Origin: Larus michahellis
Taxonomy: Eukaryota > Chordata > Aves > Charadriiformes > Laridae
Assembly (NCBI RefSeq): GCF_964199755.1
Contig: NC_133913.1
Coordinates: 8,100,201-8,164,200, forward strand
Direction: 5' to 3'
Length of the DNA stretch: 64,000 bases
Positions 1 through 13,085 of this stretch are shown in pieces. Position 1 is the first letter of the stretch. Each line of letters opens with the position of its first letter. The translations under genes were made by a program, and so were the position numbers. The notes under the pieces are model-generated. The model ran no database searches and was not told where the DNA came from. It worked only from the letters and a program-made list of their open reading frames with translations.

Positions 1-1290
1 CATCTGGTTCCAACCCCCCTGCCCTGGGCAGGGACACCTCCCACTGTCCAACCTGGCCTCAAACACCTCTAGGGATGGGGCAGCCACAGCTTCTCTGGGC
101 AACCTGGGCCAGCGCCTCATCACTCTCACAGTCAAGAATTTCTTCTTATCTAACCTTTTTGTTTAAAACTGTCACCCCTCGTCCTATTGCTGCACTCCCT
201 TATAAAGAGTCCCTCACCACCTTTCCTGTAGGCCCCCTTCAGGTACTGGAAGGTCACTATAAGGTCTCCCTGGACCCTTCTCTTCTCCAGGCTGAACAAC
301 CCGAAGTCTCTCAACCCTCAGCCTGTCTTCACAGGAGAGGTGCTCCAGCTGTCTGATTATCTTTGTGGCCCTCCTCTGGACTCGCTCCAACAGATCCATG
401 TCCTTCTTATGCTGGGGGCCCCAAAGCGGGATGCAGTACTCCAGGTGGGATCTCACAAGAACGGAGTAGAGGGGTAGGAGCCCCTCCTTTGACCTGGTGG
501 CCACGCTTCTTTTTGATGCAGGCCAGGATGCAGTTGGCTTTCTGGGCTGCAAGCGCACATTGCTGGCTCATGTTGATCTTCTCATCCACCAACACCCCCA
601 AGTCCTTCTCCTCAGGGCTGCTCTTGTAAGAAAAATCTAAGTATTGTTTTTGCAAAGGAACAACTTGGCAGTCTGCAATGATGTAGCTAGAGAATGATTA
701 ACAACACATAGGCTGATCAAGAGACAGGCAAGAATGCTCATCCCTTAGACAAAGGAGAAACCAGCCTATGCCGGACCGGTGGTTTAACGGGAGGATGAAT
801 GTTTAACTGAGACCAGCTACTGTGGGCAATAATACCAAAAAAAGGAAGAAACAAACAGGTGGAGTGAGGGGTTTAGGAGGGGTGATGGGGAGAAGTAAAC
901 AGAGGCAGAGCGAATGGAATTAGTTTTAGGCAAATCGGACAGGCTGTAAACTCCGGAATACCTAGCCAGTGGTGAAACAGGGGAGGGAAATTTCGGCTGG
1001 GGATAGGAAATAAAAAGAAGTTACTTCGGGACCTCAGGTGTGCCTACCTGCTAGGTCACCTGTTCTTGCAAGAATGTCTAAATAAAATGTGCTTCGTATT
1101 GATCACTGCCTGAGCCATTGTTAGTGGATAAGGAGCGTTTCACACACTCTCAATCAATTCTCCACCCAGCCTGTATTTGGCTTGGGATTGCCCCGACGCA
1201 GGTGCAAGATCTTGCTCTTGGCCTGGTTGAACTTCATGAGGTTCATATGGGCCCACATCTCAAGCCTGTCCAGGACCCTGTAATTTTGCA
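1..1290 (-). mobile_element. CR1 LINE copy interrupted by a solo LTR
   Basis: A CR1 non-LTR retrotransposon fragment in minus orientation, 3' end to the left. Positions 1-624 and 1147 to about 1290 are consecutive parts of the same CR1 (the phrase ctgctct at 618-624 continues as caatcaattctccacccag at 1151). On the minus strand, 214-655 still reads as decayed ORF2 pieces such as [30 protein letters not shown]. The gap is filled by the LTR at 625-1146. Confidence 0.9.
625..1146 (+). mobile_element. Solo LTR inserted in CR1, with 4-bp target duplication
   Basis: A 522-bp block starting TGTAAG and ending CACACA. It is flanked on both sides by the 4-bp sequence ctct (621-624 and 1147-1150), and removing it rejoins a continuous CR1. 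It contains AATAAA at 1081-1086, about 60 bp before the 3' end, as expected of R/U5 in an LTR. A 4-bp duplication is typical of gammaretrovirus-like (class I) elements. No internal retroviral genes are attached, so it is a solo LTR. The orientation is taken from the polyadenylation signal. Confidence 0.82.
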
Positions 1291-1489
1291 AAAGAAATGT
1301 CCAGTTTCTTGGGCCCAGAAAGGTAGCCTGGTTTATATGATGGTGGGGCTGATTGCTGGTAGAGATGCCATCATTCAGCTGCTAAGGATGAACATAGAGC
1401 ATGATCAACCATCCAAAGTTACAATATAGTGCAACAGGTTGCAAGTGACCACTAGCATCAATTCAGGTTGGATGAACCAACTTAAGGAT

Positions 1490-2115
1490 ATCCAGGTGTT
1501 ATGATTTGGGAAAACCCATAACAATTTATTGTCATTTAGACAATTATTCTATCACCTGATGATCCCTCCACACCTGGAAAGGGGAATCAGGGAAAGCAAG
1601 GAAACACAAGGGTTGAAATATAAGTAGATTTAATAGGATAAGACTAAATAATTAACAATAATACTAAAGAACCAGTATTAATCCTGATACTAATATAAGA
1701 TATACAAGAATTATACTCAGCCAATTATATCAGTAGGAAGCCATGCACTCCCAGCAGTGGACAGTAAATGTCAGACACTGTGAGCGCAACAGCTTCAGGA
1801 GGAAGGGAAGGCCTCAGGGATCCGGCACTGAGGCAAGGAGTTTCTCTGGACTGCCACCATCAAAGGAGAGAGAAACTACACAGCAAACTTTCTAATTTAC
1901 ATAGAATGTGACGTTCATGGTATGAAATAATCCTGTTGGCCAGCCTGGGTCAGATGCCCAGGCCTTGCTCCTCCTCATCCCTGCACCTGGTAAGGCTTGA
2001 AAACACTGAGAGCTTGAATCCCACATAGCCTAGCTGGCTATGAGGTAAATATTTTCCCAAATTCAGACACTAGAGTCTTCCAAAGGCAGAGTTTTCCTTA
2101 GCATTAGAACAGAAA
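1490..2115 (-). mobile_element. Probable LTR relic, minus orientation
   Basis: A block beginning near gttatgatttgggaaaaccc, with a TTTATT (AATAAA on the minus strand) near 1526, resembles a bird LTR family seen in other genomes that I know only from memory. No coding frame is present. The outer limits and the target duplication are not clear. Confidence 0.45.
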
Positions 2116-2399
2116 TTTGTCCTGTGTTGCTCAAAGCAGGACACCAGGAAGATGGAGGAGGAGGTTGGGATTCACAAGTAGCCACTAAAAAAGCCTTTAT
2201 TTCCAAGATAAGGCTGACAAAGATTTTGGGGGAAATCACTAAGGTGAACAGAATATCTTAGAAGTGGCTGAGGAAGAAGTACTTTAAAGTGTGGAACTGT
2301 GGTGAAACACAACGGTGGAAAGTATGACCATGTTCCCCAGGAGAGTGAGCAGATAAATCAGCAGCAGAGTGAAAATTTGCATCTTTCAGGTGCAAAGGT

Positions 2400-3170
2400 C
2401 ACCAGAAAGAATTCCCTATCCCAGGTCTGATTGAGAGGATCCATCTGAGTGCCCGGCCTGTTGAGAGGACCACCTGAAAGGTGGGATAAACAGTCAGTTG
2501 AATCTAAAATTGCACAGCATCTCTGGGGAGACGACAGATGTGAAGGTGTTGCTGAAAGATGGCAGCTAGTGTGGAAGAAGTATGTGGGTGTCTGGGGGTG
2601 CTAACTGTAAAGATATGTGGAAGATGAGAGGGTCTGCTTCCTATGGTTATCTGATCAAGGACCTTTTCAGTGCAAATATGTTAATAGGGAAAGAGGGAAG
2701 CGATAAACAAAAGCACAGAGGGGCACAAAACCTGGTTAACAAGGGATAATGGAGACAATGGCAAAGACCAAAAGTCTTCAGTCACCAACTGACAGGCCAT
2801 TAAGAAACTCCAGACACAGCTTTGGAGAGGCCTCCCTGAAAATTTGTAACTGATAAGAAAGGGGGCAAGAGGAACTGAGGATTTGGGATATTCAACGGGT
2901 GAAATTACAAAGGAATGTTTGTGGAAAGAGGACTGGGGAAGAATAAACTGGGGTGGACAGTTAGGTGTGTAGATGGGGTGGGTCAGTGCTCTGAGCCCTA
3001 CACCTGATCACCGCAGTCTGTCCTGTCTTCTTATTAAATCCTTTCTTAACTCTTTCTGTGTAGTGTCACTCTATCCATGTGTACATGTGCATGGACTAAG
3101 TGCCAGCTAATGGGGGGACTGTCATGAGTGGATTTGGTGCCAGCTACCAAATAGGAAAGAGGAAATATAG
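2400..3170 (+). repeat. Unclassified dispersed repeat, related to 40.3-40.76 kb
   Basis: The segment around 3005-3100 (ctgatcaccgcagtctgtc, then a pyrimidine-rich stretch, gtgtcactct, gtgtacatgtg and tgccagc) has a counterpart at 40596-40710 (ctgatcactgcagtttgtc, then the same order). Both are preceded by purine-rich sequence of similar character. This points to an old interspersed element of unknown class. No open reading frame supports a gene. Confidence 0.45.
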
Positions 3171-3229
3171 AGATATACATGTGTATGTGCATATATTTGT
3201 ACACACCTGCATATACACATATATATGTA

Positions 3230-5790
3230 ATATAGGAGGCATTGTGATGATTGATTTAAATGTTTATTTTAAATGAACCAGGAGATTTGAGATCGTTATA
3301 AAAGTTTTACTGTTTCATTTCTCAGTTACTTTTTCAGTTGAGCAAGTGATGTCTTTTATACTAGAAGACTGTAGGGAAGATTAAAGAATTTATAGTGATA
3401 TATACTGGTAATGTTCCCTCTACCAGTTACACTTCTACAGGAGACATTAGCCTAATTTATGTCCTCGAAAAGATGGATGTCTAGCCAAAATTAATCTGGG
3501 CTCCTACTTTGAAGCCCAGAGTACCATTAAAAAGTGATTAACCCCATCTGGACATAGGCAGCATGAACTACCCCTTACCATAGGTTTTTCTCCATAGCAG
3601 AACACAGGATAGCTAGATGGGAATAGTTACCCGACAATGCTATTGTTTAAATAGAGATGAAACGTATTGCACCTGTTGTATATGCAAAAACCTTCATAAG
3701 TCTGTCCTGGATGTAGCTTTTTGTAAGAATTTGCTCTCCAGGGAATTATTTCATGCTAAAATATAGACTATACAGACAATACTTTAAATCTCTGCTTTAT
3801 TAAACTTTATATCACCTGTTTTTTGTTACCTTGCTCTTTTTCATCCTCACAGGTTGTTGTGAAGTGGTTCTAAATGAAAGAAAGGGCATATGAGTCACAT
3901 CTATTAATTGCTCATATATTTAGTTTTACTAACAATAAAAAAGTACAAAAGTTGGGGCTGTCCTTACATTCATACTTATCAAAATAAGCATGAAGTTTAC
4001 TTGGGAGTAGAAATCATGTTCTTCCCGTGCTAAGTACATTTTAAAAATTATCCAAGTTTCTGGCCGTCCCTGCTTTAGGATATAAACACCTTACTAATAC
4101 ATTATTGTCAGCACATTCTGTGTCTATTCACCCTTATTTATATCATACAATCCAATTACACATACATGCAAACAGTCTAAATTTCTTGGACAACAGGTTA
4201 TTCTGAAGTATTTTCTTTTTCTCGTCCTAAACCAGAGTATAATACTAACATGTCTCGGTCTCTTAGGGCCTGGACTACCTTCAGTAGCCACCAATGGTTC
4301 TCGGAATAATGAAAAGTCAAAAATGGGAACACTTTTATGAACAAGCCATCAATGTTGAAGTCACCCCCCGCCAAATAACAAATACATTCTGAGGCGGGAA
4401 GGAAAATAAATATCTGTCAGCAATGTCTGTACTCAGCATATCATTAAACCTCTCTATGTGGTATTGTGAAGCAAACTGGGTGGCTCTGGACTGAGGGAAG
4501 ATATTCAGGTAGCTCCATTGCACATTCACAGGCATTTAAATGTCCCACTACTGTGCAAAGACTATTAGCTGGGAATGGGCAATTAACTCAGCTCATCCAA
4601 CGTGAAATCCTTAGGGAGAAAATGGATCGCTTAAGGCATAAAGGGTCTGCAGAACTTTAAAGAAGAAGCCGAGTTGATAAATCAGCATGGAAAACCAGAG
4701 TATCTTAGCTAGTAACAAAAATTAAAATCTTGTAAAGAGCCCCAGATTCTCAGACAGACGTGATGAATCAGCTATTGCAGAGTATCTCAGCTCTATGGAG
4801 TCAGTGAACATAAGGATCTATATTTCATTTCCCTGTGTTTCTTTTCATTTTGGGTGGTAATGATGCTTAAAATTTGTGAGCAAGTCTGCACAGCTTCATC
4901 TGGGTAAGATGCCTTTGGTAATGACTGCTGATAGTAGAGTGAGTGCAAAAGACCTGTGGGAACAGAATACCCAAACCTGTCTCTTCTGAGAACTCTTTCT
5001 GCCCTACTGTAGTGGCAGCTTCATTTCTGAATTAGCAAACTTCAGGCTGCTATTATCACAAATGAAGCTCTCTGTCCCACATACCTCTCTGTCTCACCTT
5101 AACTCCCACAAAGGAAGTCCTTTGAAAGGAAGGAGCACATCCACTTGATCTGAATGGGAGGGCAGGGGTGACAGGTTCTGTTAATGTTCTGAAATTTGTT
5201 GGACACCTAAGTTGAAAGATTCCACTGTGAGATAAAAAAAATATATTCCTTAACTGCTAAGAGAAAGAAAATAATGAAGATATTTTCACTGGGGAACAAG
5301 TGGAGTCTGATGGCTGATTATGACCAGACAACACAGCTGAGGAGCAGACGGGATGGGGCAGGAGTGTATTTTGTGTACGTAACTGCACAGATATACAGAA
5401 ACAAGGGAATATATCTGCATATACACATATGCAATGGAGAGGAGCATTAGTGATTTGATAAAGATTGAGTTAGCCTTTGAGTGCTTATTAAGGAAACCTC
5501 TCATGTTCACAACAAAAAGCAGCAGCTTGTTTTGATTCAGCATAGAAGTAGGGCTTTTTGTTACAACAGAATGATCCCGGTTCAAACTGAAATAAGGGCT
5601 TTCATGTAGAAGTTTTTCTCATTTGGGTTTTGCTCTAACTCAGCTACAGCAGCTTCCATCTGAAGTTCCACAGTTCACATCTGCAAGAACAGAACCCCAA
5701 AGAGTTTTGGCTCCTGCAAGTTTTTCTTTCCCACCCCTAGCCTTGCTCTCATTAATTTTGTTGTCAAAGGTTTTCACAAACCATTAGTCA
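3230..5790. other. Anonymous intergenic sequence
   Basis: AT-rich DNA with a short CA/TA-rich microsatellite-like stretch around 3165-3235 at its left edge. All reading frames are short, and no protein family, splice pattern or repeat copy could be recognised. Confidence 0.5.
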
Positions 5791-6208
5791 GGCTTTTGTC
5801 AGGTATTTGTCATGAGGAGAGGCTGAGGGAACTGGGCACGTTTAGTTTGGGGAAGAGGAGGCTGAGGGGAGACCTCATTGCCCTCTACAAATACCTGAAA
5901 GGAGGTAGTACAGAGGTGGGTGTTGGCCTCTTGTCCCAGATGAATAATGACAGGACCAGAGGAAATGGTCTGAAGTTGTGGCAGGGGACATTTAGGTTAG
6001 ATATCAGGAAGAATTACTTTACTGAAAGAGTGGTCAGGCACTGGAACAGCCTGCCCAGGGTGGTGGTTGAGTCACCATCCCTAGAGGTATTTAAGAAACG
6101 TCTTGATTAGCACTTTAGGGCAGAGATTGTAGGGGGGGTTTTTTGTGTGTGTATGGTTGGAATCGATGATCTCAAAGGTCCCTTCCAACCATGAAGATTC
6201 TATGATTT
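5790..6208 (+). mobile_element. CR1 LINE 3' fragment
   Basis: Plus-strand ORF2 C-terminal end, including [25 protein letters not shown] and [10 protein letters not shown], followed by the CR1 3' end with ggtcccttccaaccatgaag and attctatgattt. The frame is open for about 100 codons but is only the 3' tail of the LINE. Confidence 0.92.
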
Positions 6209-6209
6209 G

Positions 6210-7550
6210 TCTCACTACCCTTGGATCACGTGCTTGAAATCCTTTTTTCCTATCTCAAACAGCCAGGGATTTAAAGCAGCCCCTTTTTCTCCTTTACACA
6301 GGAGAAAGCCCCCAGTTCTGACCGCCGTCAGCCCACAGCAGAGAGACTCAAAAACACCAACAAAGACTCAACATTTACCTCAGACCCAGACAAAAGGCTG
6401 GATGAGGAACCCCTACTCCTACCAGTTACTTTTATGTTATGGATGCTGCTTTTTCTCTCTTCTTAAGATATGCAAGATGCATAAAGGCAACCATAGCCTA
6501 ACGGACATTTTTTACAAGTATTGTTATAGGTACCAGGAAAATCACCCCCTGATAGTTGGTTTGCCAACAGAACTCGTAAGCATTCTGGAAGGACTGCTCA
6601 GCCTTTTTGTTCCTCCCTGTTGTTCCCAGTAGTGGTTTGGTTTCAGTCAGGTCTCAAACTGAAATAGATCTGTTAGCAATTTTCCCATCTGTAGGAACGT
6701 GCCAATAAAACAAAGTGTGTGTGAGAAAGCAGAACAGGGAAGAATGCAGCATTGCCTTCCCACCTCAAGGACCTTTAACAGCACTATGTTATCTGTATAC
6801 AAATGACATATGTTCCCTTCCAGTACTTGGTACTCCTAAAAGTACAGCAGGCTATGATGTCGAAAAGAGCTAAAAGTCCACAAAACTGAGTGGCCTTGAT
6901 GGCATACTCTGAAACCATAGCAACAGGAATAGAAAGTCCCTAAACCAAAAGGCCCATAAACATAAATAGTCCAATCTTGAAGTCAGACATTGTTCCAAGT
7001 GGAGCCCCAACAGAATAGAAAGTTAAACAGTAACCTAGTGGTAGCTGATAGGATGAAGGTATAACCTCTAGTTAAGTTAGATTATTTTAATACTAAAAAT
7101 CACACCTCTAGGAGGAGATTTTATATGTAAATGTAAGACCACCTTAGTATAATGAGCCCGACATGTGCAAATGAGGTGTTGTCGTGTAATTAAAAGTGAC
7201 CAGTCAGCTATTTTGATGTGATTTTTCTTCATTACCTTTTTGTATGAAAGACGTAACAGGTGTGCTGGCTGCATGAGATGCCTACCACCCTATTCTGCAG
7301 AACTGAAATGAAGACAACTATCTTAACTCAGTGTGTTGATTGGCTCTCACACACTGGGTGAAGAACCCTTGTTTTTAGGGACAACAGCTAGACAGGGAGT
7401 TGGCATTTGATGACACCCATCACCAATTCTGTCTCCAGCTTTCTCTTCCTGTAAGCCAGCTCAGAGGGACATTGTTGTTATCTTGGGTATCAGGATTTTT
7501 TGGTGCATCACAGAAGATACTGGTCTCCTGGGAGGTGACTCCTGTCCCAT
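6210..7550. other. Anonymous intergenic sequence
   Basis: No recognisable gene. The longest frame (141 codons at 6207-6632) starts just after a CR1 end, has no family resemblance, and has no visible splice or promoter support. Confidence 0.45.
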
Positions 7551-7552
7551 TT

Positions 7553-7625
7553 AGAATCATAGAATCATAGAATGTGTTGGGTTGGAGGGACCTTTACAGG
7601 TCATCTAGTCCAACCCTGTTCTCTC
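7553..7625 (-). mobile_element. CR1 3'-end fragment
   Basis: Short minus-oriented CR1 terminus: repeated atcatagaat, then ggttggagggacctttacaggtcatctagtccaaccc in the standard order. About 70 bp remain. Confidence 0.88.
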
Positions 7626-8214
7626 CGGGCCCTTAAGGCATCCAGTTTTTCAACAGGATTATGATCTGAAATCTGGTTTGGCCCATCTGAAGTGGAAGCA
7701 AGAAGTCCCATGCATGAATTAGCCCATGGTACTGGGATTGACAGCCTCCTGGGAATCTGCTGCAGTGGACTGCGTGCATCGTGGTGGATAATTTAAAAAG
7801 GTTCTGGCCTGAAAATCTTAAAAAGACCACAACGAGCATGAATGATAATATCAGCACATCCTGTTGGCAACTGAATAACCTGAGGCCAGAAGAAAGTATC
7901 AGGCATTACCTCACCAGACACCTGAGAAACATGTTGTTCAGCACTGTCCATAAGCCTTCTGGCAATGAGTCAGCCCTTGTTCACACTAAATAGCCAGGGC
8001 TCTGGAGATATCTCCCTGCAGCCAGAGCTCCTGGCAGGTTCTGGCTCTAGGCAGTCACACAGGAACTTTTCTTTCCTTAGCTGAATAGGCTGGTTTTGAA
8101 AGAAAGGTGTTAAACACCCAGAAGGAAGACACAAATTTGGAAACAGATGTGGTTGTTTTGCAAATGCTAAGCAAACAAGAACAGTAAATGTTAATGACTG
8201 TAAAAAAAACCAAC

Positions 8215-8290
8215 ACAAAAAACCAACAAAAAAACCCAAACCCAAACCAAACAACTGAACAAAAAAAAACCAAACCAAACCAAAAAGAAC
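8215..8290. repeat. A/C-rich simple repeat
   Basis: Runs of A separated by CC, with irregular caaac, ccaaacc and accaaacc units and no G on the plus strand over most of its length. It generates phenylalanine-rich pseudo-frames on the minus strand. Confidence 0.75.
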
Positions 8291-8689
8291 AGGTGAGACG
8301 AACAAGTTTTAGCACCTGAACTGTGAACTTCTACGTGGGGGAGGGTGAAATCTTCTCCAAGTATCTTTTTCCTTTTCTAACCCCTTGTTCTCATGTCTAG
8401 CTCATTTTTCATGGCTAACCCCAAACAGCCAGCACAATCCCTAAACCTGCCATTCTGAGCACACCCCCGGAGCAGCAGTCTGTACGAGCCTGCCGGATTA
8501 ATGTACAGCAGAAAAAGGGATATTCTACTTTGTAATAAGTAAGCTTGGCTACTTTATTAATGCATGCCTTACTAATGACTGTATCCTTGAAGAAGATCTG
8601 AAAGGCTGATAAAGAAGGACTAAAGGCTGATAAAAACAAAACATCGTAGCCCAGGAGGTGCTGAAAGCCAAATAATTGCAAAAAAACCA

Positions 8690-9070
8690 TAAAGTCAGCA
8701 AAAGTTAGCTTTAACTAAGGGAAAGGTGGCAGGGGGAGATCTCCAACTCAATTGGAGATGAACAGGCTTACCCCCCACTGTACTGGAGCACGTGCATATC
8801 AATTAAAGGGCACTGTAACTTTAAATGAAAGCAAGGAATAATACTAACCAATTGAAATTGTTAAAATAAGGTACTAACCAATAATCATAACTAAAGGCAT
8901 GTACTTCTGTGTTTTGATTCATATAAATGTACTGAAGATTTTGTGAACAGGTACGCTAGCTTTGTGGAATACCACCTAGTGCCCATCTCTGCGCAAATAA
9001 ACTATAATAAAATACCTTTGGTCTCTGTGTACGTTGGCGTCTTGCACGGCACTTCTTGGGACAAGAAGAT
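8690..9070 (+). mobile_element. Probable solo LTR (promoter and poly(A) signals visible)
   Basis: The sequence has a TATAAAT box near 8922, a candidate start region, AATAAA near 9007 and a downstream T/G-rich stretch. This is the U3-R-U5 order of an avian retroviral LTR. A terminal CA may be at cttgggaca near 9063. The 5' boundary and target duplication were not found, and no gag or pol follows. Confidence 0.45.
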
Positions 9071-9459
9071 AGCTGAAACTGCTGATTTTCACGATGCACA
9101 TGCCTGATTGCCCCCAGTAGCCTTCTAGGTGGTCTTTCTTGGTATCTCATGCAGAAAGACTATAGTTCTTGTGTATATAGTTCCCACATGCAAGAATGTT
9201 CTTTTTACCTCAAAGGAATAAAGCAAAAACATTTTGTTCCACTACCTTTTAGTGAAGACTCATGTTTCTGAAAGGAATTCTTCTCTCTCCCTGCCTGCCT
9301 TTCTAAAATTGTTCTGACAGCCAGACACCTCCAGAGATATACCTGCTACGTAGTGTATTCCCTCCACATCATCCCTACAGTTTTGAGGAGAAATAAAGAG
9401 TGTTTTGTAGCCAGTGATGCACAGCTAGGGTGCACTCTCAGGGCAGGCCACCGTGTTCC

Positions 9460-10300
9460 TGACAGCTTTTCTCAAGGATTGCTTGACCTCTCCATTCCTC
9501 AGGCTTACAGTGGATTGACCAGGGGTGGGAAGATGGTATAGAAAAAGGAGAAGGTTTTGTTCAGGTTACTCAGTGGAGGTGTCCCAGGCAGCAAAGAGAC
9601 AGTAAGAAGTGTCCCTTAGAAAATGTTGACCACAGGGATGTGTGAGAAGGCTTTCAGTTCTCACACATGGTATAAAAGGCCTTCTGCCTCCCCTTACTTG
9701 ATGAGATCCTCAGGATGGAATCTGTAATGCAGACATAGGATGCCAGAGGGAATAAAAATAGCAAGACCGCATCTGGGATGGACATTATAGCAGCCTGGTG
9801 TCACTACAGGAGAGCTCCAGCAAAGAGATCAAATCACAGACGTTGTGACGTCAATTGTCAATTGGGTTGGGGCCACAAAACTTCAATAGGCTTGAGAAGT
9901 ATGTGATGATTGTGGAACTAGTCGTTCCTCCATGCCACAAGCCAACTGCCAGCTGGAAAAACGCCTTCCAGTTCACCATTCTTGTATAGAACATGAGGTG
10001 ACATACGGCCAGGTACTGTTCGTAGGACATGGTGGTCAGCAGGTAACACTTGGAGACTACAAGAGATTCAAAGAAATAGAGCTGAGCCATAGCAGTCCTG
10101 AGCAGAGGTGGTGCAACAGTCAGGAAGCTGGCCAGCAGCCTAGGAAGATCGATGGAAGCGTAGCAGATCTCCAAGCTGGACAAATTCTCCACTGGGCTGG
10201 GGAGATGCTGGTGTGTTGCCACCAGCACAACAATGAAGATGTTCCCAAGCACAGTCTCTGTTGTTCCCATTCCCTTTCTCCATGCAGGTCTTGTGGAACT
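9460..10300 (-). pseudogene. Olfactory receptor pseudogene 1
   Basis: Conceptual translation gives the order of an olfactory receptor (seven-helix odorant GPCR): GNIFIVVLVATHQHL (TM1), SSLEICYAS and LPRLLASFLT (TM2-TM3), CYLLTTMSYEQYLAV where a MAYDRY-type motif is expected, FCGPNPID (extracellular loop 2), LELSCSDT, then TM6/TM7 traces and SLRNGEVKQSLRKAV near 9470. Damage is extensive. The PMYFFL segment between TM1 and TM2 is deleted, DRY has become EQY, an in-frame TGA follows GPNPIDN near 9860, and more stops and frame changes lie downstream. The N terminus is not recognisable. It cannot make a receptor. Confidence 0.88.
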
Positions 10301-10459
10301 CAGCAGGTTGGTAGCTCTCGGGGATCTGAGAGTGCTTGTCCAAAGGCATCTGAAAGTGCCTGCATAACTATAACACTGCACTGCTAATAGTGACCATGGC
10401 TGTGTGGCTGACTGCTTGATAGGTATCCACTGCCAATTGTTAGAGTCAATCATATCACA

Positions 10460-12960
10460 GTTATATTGTAGTCACATACTGGCAAATTTAAAGAGACATA
10501 ACTGACATAAATGCGCCTGCTATTGCTGTGATTATCATAACCACAGGCCACAGCCTAGGTAAGGTATTACAGATCTCTCCACGTGTACTTCCTATAGTCA
10601 CAGTTTCTTCCCTCACTGGCTCATGCCGCTCTATGCTTTCCTCCCCAATAACAGAGGAAAACACACAACTGATGTCATATCATATCAGATGCCTTTTTTC
10701 CTGTCAGGAGAAGAATTGGCACCGCGGGTGCTGAGTACCTCTGGGCTCCCAGCTGTGGTTTTAGGGCTCTGTGTTCTGTTGCCATTAAGAGGCTGCTGAG
10801 TGCATAGAGTGGGGAGTGGGGAAGGAGCAGCATCTAGTGTGTGCTTGTGGTAAATACCCATTACAAACCTGCGTGCATGCTCAGGGAAAGCCCATGCTTG
10901 AGGAACAGAACCCTCTGCCCAGAGTGCATCCTAGGGTTTTCCCAATTTCCCAAGATTGTGGGTAAGCACAATGATGTCCCCGCTTATTTGCTCCCCATGG
11001 CTTTTGAGCCTTTAGAGGGAGATGGAGATGCTGAAGGAAAGCAGCTAAGGGTCCATAGAAATTCTGGGATGGGTGGGCTGCTCAAAAAGTGATGCACCCA
11101 AACTCGAATGCACCCTTCTCTGAGGCTGGGATGAATTGTGTCTGGAGATGTTAATGACAAGTGCAATTAGGAGAGGTTCCCCCGCTGAACACTGTGAATG
11201 AAGAGTGTGATGGTGCCTGTGAATGAGGACTCAGGTCTGGGTGTCACCTGTTCTGCCCCATATCGCTTACCTACCTATTCTCTCTGAAAGCCCTTACCTC
11301 GCAGGAAGGCCAACAGAAAGTTTAGCTTTTTCACTCTTCCTTCCATAGATGGAGCTCTGGACCTGAAGCACCTGAATGCCATATCCTGGTGTTATGGAAA
11401 TAATCGGTGTCCTGGAGGGTGCCTCCTATGGGATTTCAGGGAGGGAGCACTGCACAAGTGTATCCCTGTGGAGGATGAAAGCTCTGAGTGGGTGCAAACT
11501 GTTTCAACACCTCAGGCAATGGCTGTCCCTCCCCAGACCTCCAAAGCATTTCAGCCTGCTGTGAGAAAAAGAGAAACTGAGGTGGGGCAACAAGCACAGC
11601 CTTTTCCAAACTGATGCAGCAGAGCCTGGTGAGGCTCCGAAAAGGGGATTCAGCTCACATTCTGCAGAAGACTAAAGTAGGATTGACTCCTTCAGAATTA
11701 GGCGGCCGTGGCTGACTGAGGTTGCCTTTTCAGCCTCTGCCAGTGGTCAATGGGGAGAAAGAAGCAGAGTCTGGTATTCCCTCCAGGCCATGGAGACCAA
11801 GTTCGATCAACCCTTGGAAGTATCTTGGAGGGAAGAAGCCAAAACCTGTCCCTGGGTCAACAATGCATTTGTTGGTGGCTGAAGTAAGCTGAGCTACCAG
11901 TACTTCCTCACAGCCATGATTCACCTCTCCAAAATGGGAGGTCCCCAATGCCCTTCTTTCCTCCTTCTGCACCCCAAGAAGTGTGGCAGGGACATTCCTC
12001 TCAGCTCCATCCCATTTGCATCTCTGGGGAAGGTGACTCCTCTGTCTCCCCACTGACGCCCAGGGAAGGAGGGGGTTGCCAATGCACTCAGACATTAGCG
12101 CTGTGTCTGCTCCAGATAGCAGAGATGAAGCTTAAAGGGAGAACAGCATTTATCTTCAGAGTCGCATGCTCCAATGGAGTTAAAAAGTTAAAGCTAAAAC
12201 CAAGTTGGACATTAATCACCTGACAACTTTTCTGTTACAGCTAGGATAAGTTAGATATCAGTCATCGATCTGCTGGGCAAATGTTGCTACAGCCGGTACC
12301 TCTAAGAGCAAGCTGAAATAAGTTCAAGCCAAAAGGAGTCTAGAAAAAGCCTGGCATGTCCTTAACTCTTGTCTTGCTAACCTAGAACAGATCTATGTTC
12401 TTCCAAGAGCAATGGCAGTCCCTTATTCACTGTATTACAATACACAGCTCTCTGGGAAGCGACCTTTCGTGCCCCTCCTGGTGACTTATAGACGGCCCCT
12501 GGAAGGAAGGATCATAGACCCGACTGAAATAAAGACTATGTTGCACCTTTTGGCTTAGAGAAGATTCACTGTTTATTGGAAAATGAATCAGAGACTTTGC
12601 CAACACGGCATGAGACCCATGAATTAAGGGTGCTGGGGCAGGAGGTGGTACATTTCATGATTGGTTTGCTAATCAAAACCTCCTGCTGTTCCACCTCCAA
12701 CATACTACTAGTTTTCAAATCAATCTCGCCCCACATGAGTTCTCTTGGACATTGTGATGGGCTGGGACTGATGCGGATGAGAGTTTTACTTCCAAAATGA
12801 TTGTTTTACATGGCAACGCAGATACGGGAGTTCCTGACACAGCCTGATCTTATGGGGTAAAGGGAAGAGTTCGGTGAGTGGGGTGCAGCAGGAGTCCTTC
12901 ATTGGGAGCCACTGCCGTTGACACCTCTAAACACTCTTCTGGTGTGCACAGCAGTCTCTC
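10460..12960. other. Intergenic sequence with a possible LTR relic
   Basis: No gene recognised. Around 12100-12560 an AATAAA (12524 region) and TATA-like sequence could mark a decayed LTR, but boundaries are not visible. The longer frames (83 to 121 codons at 10841-12223) have no family resemblance. Confidence 0.35.
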
Positions 12961-12968
12961 GTCAGGAC

Positions 12969-13085
12969 AGAAACCATAGAATCATATAATAATTTGCATT
13001 GGAAAAGACCCTGCAGACCATCAAGTCCAATTGTTAACCTAACACTACCAAAACCACCACTAAACCATCTCCCTAAGCACCACCT
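12969..13085 (-). mobile_element. CR1 3'-end fragment downstream of gene A
   Basis: Minus-oriented CR1 terminus: accatagaatcatataat, ggaaaagaccctgcagaccatcaagtcc and the following actaaacc stretch. It lies about 330 bp beyond the stop codon of the VWA5A-like gene. Confidence 0.85.
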
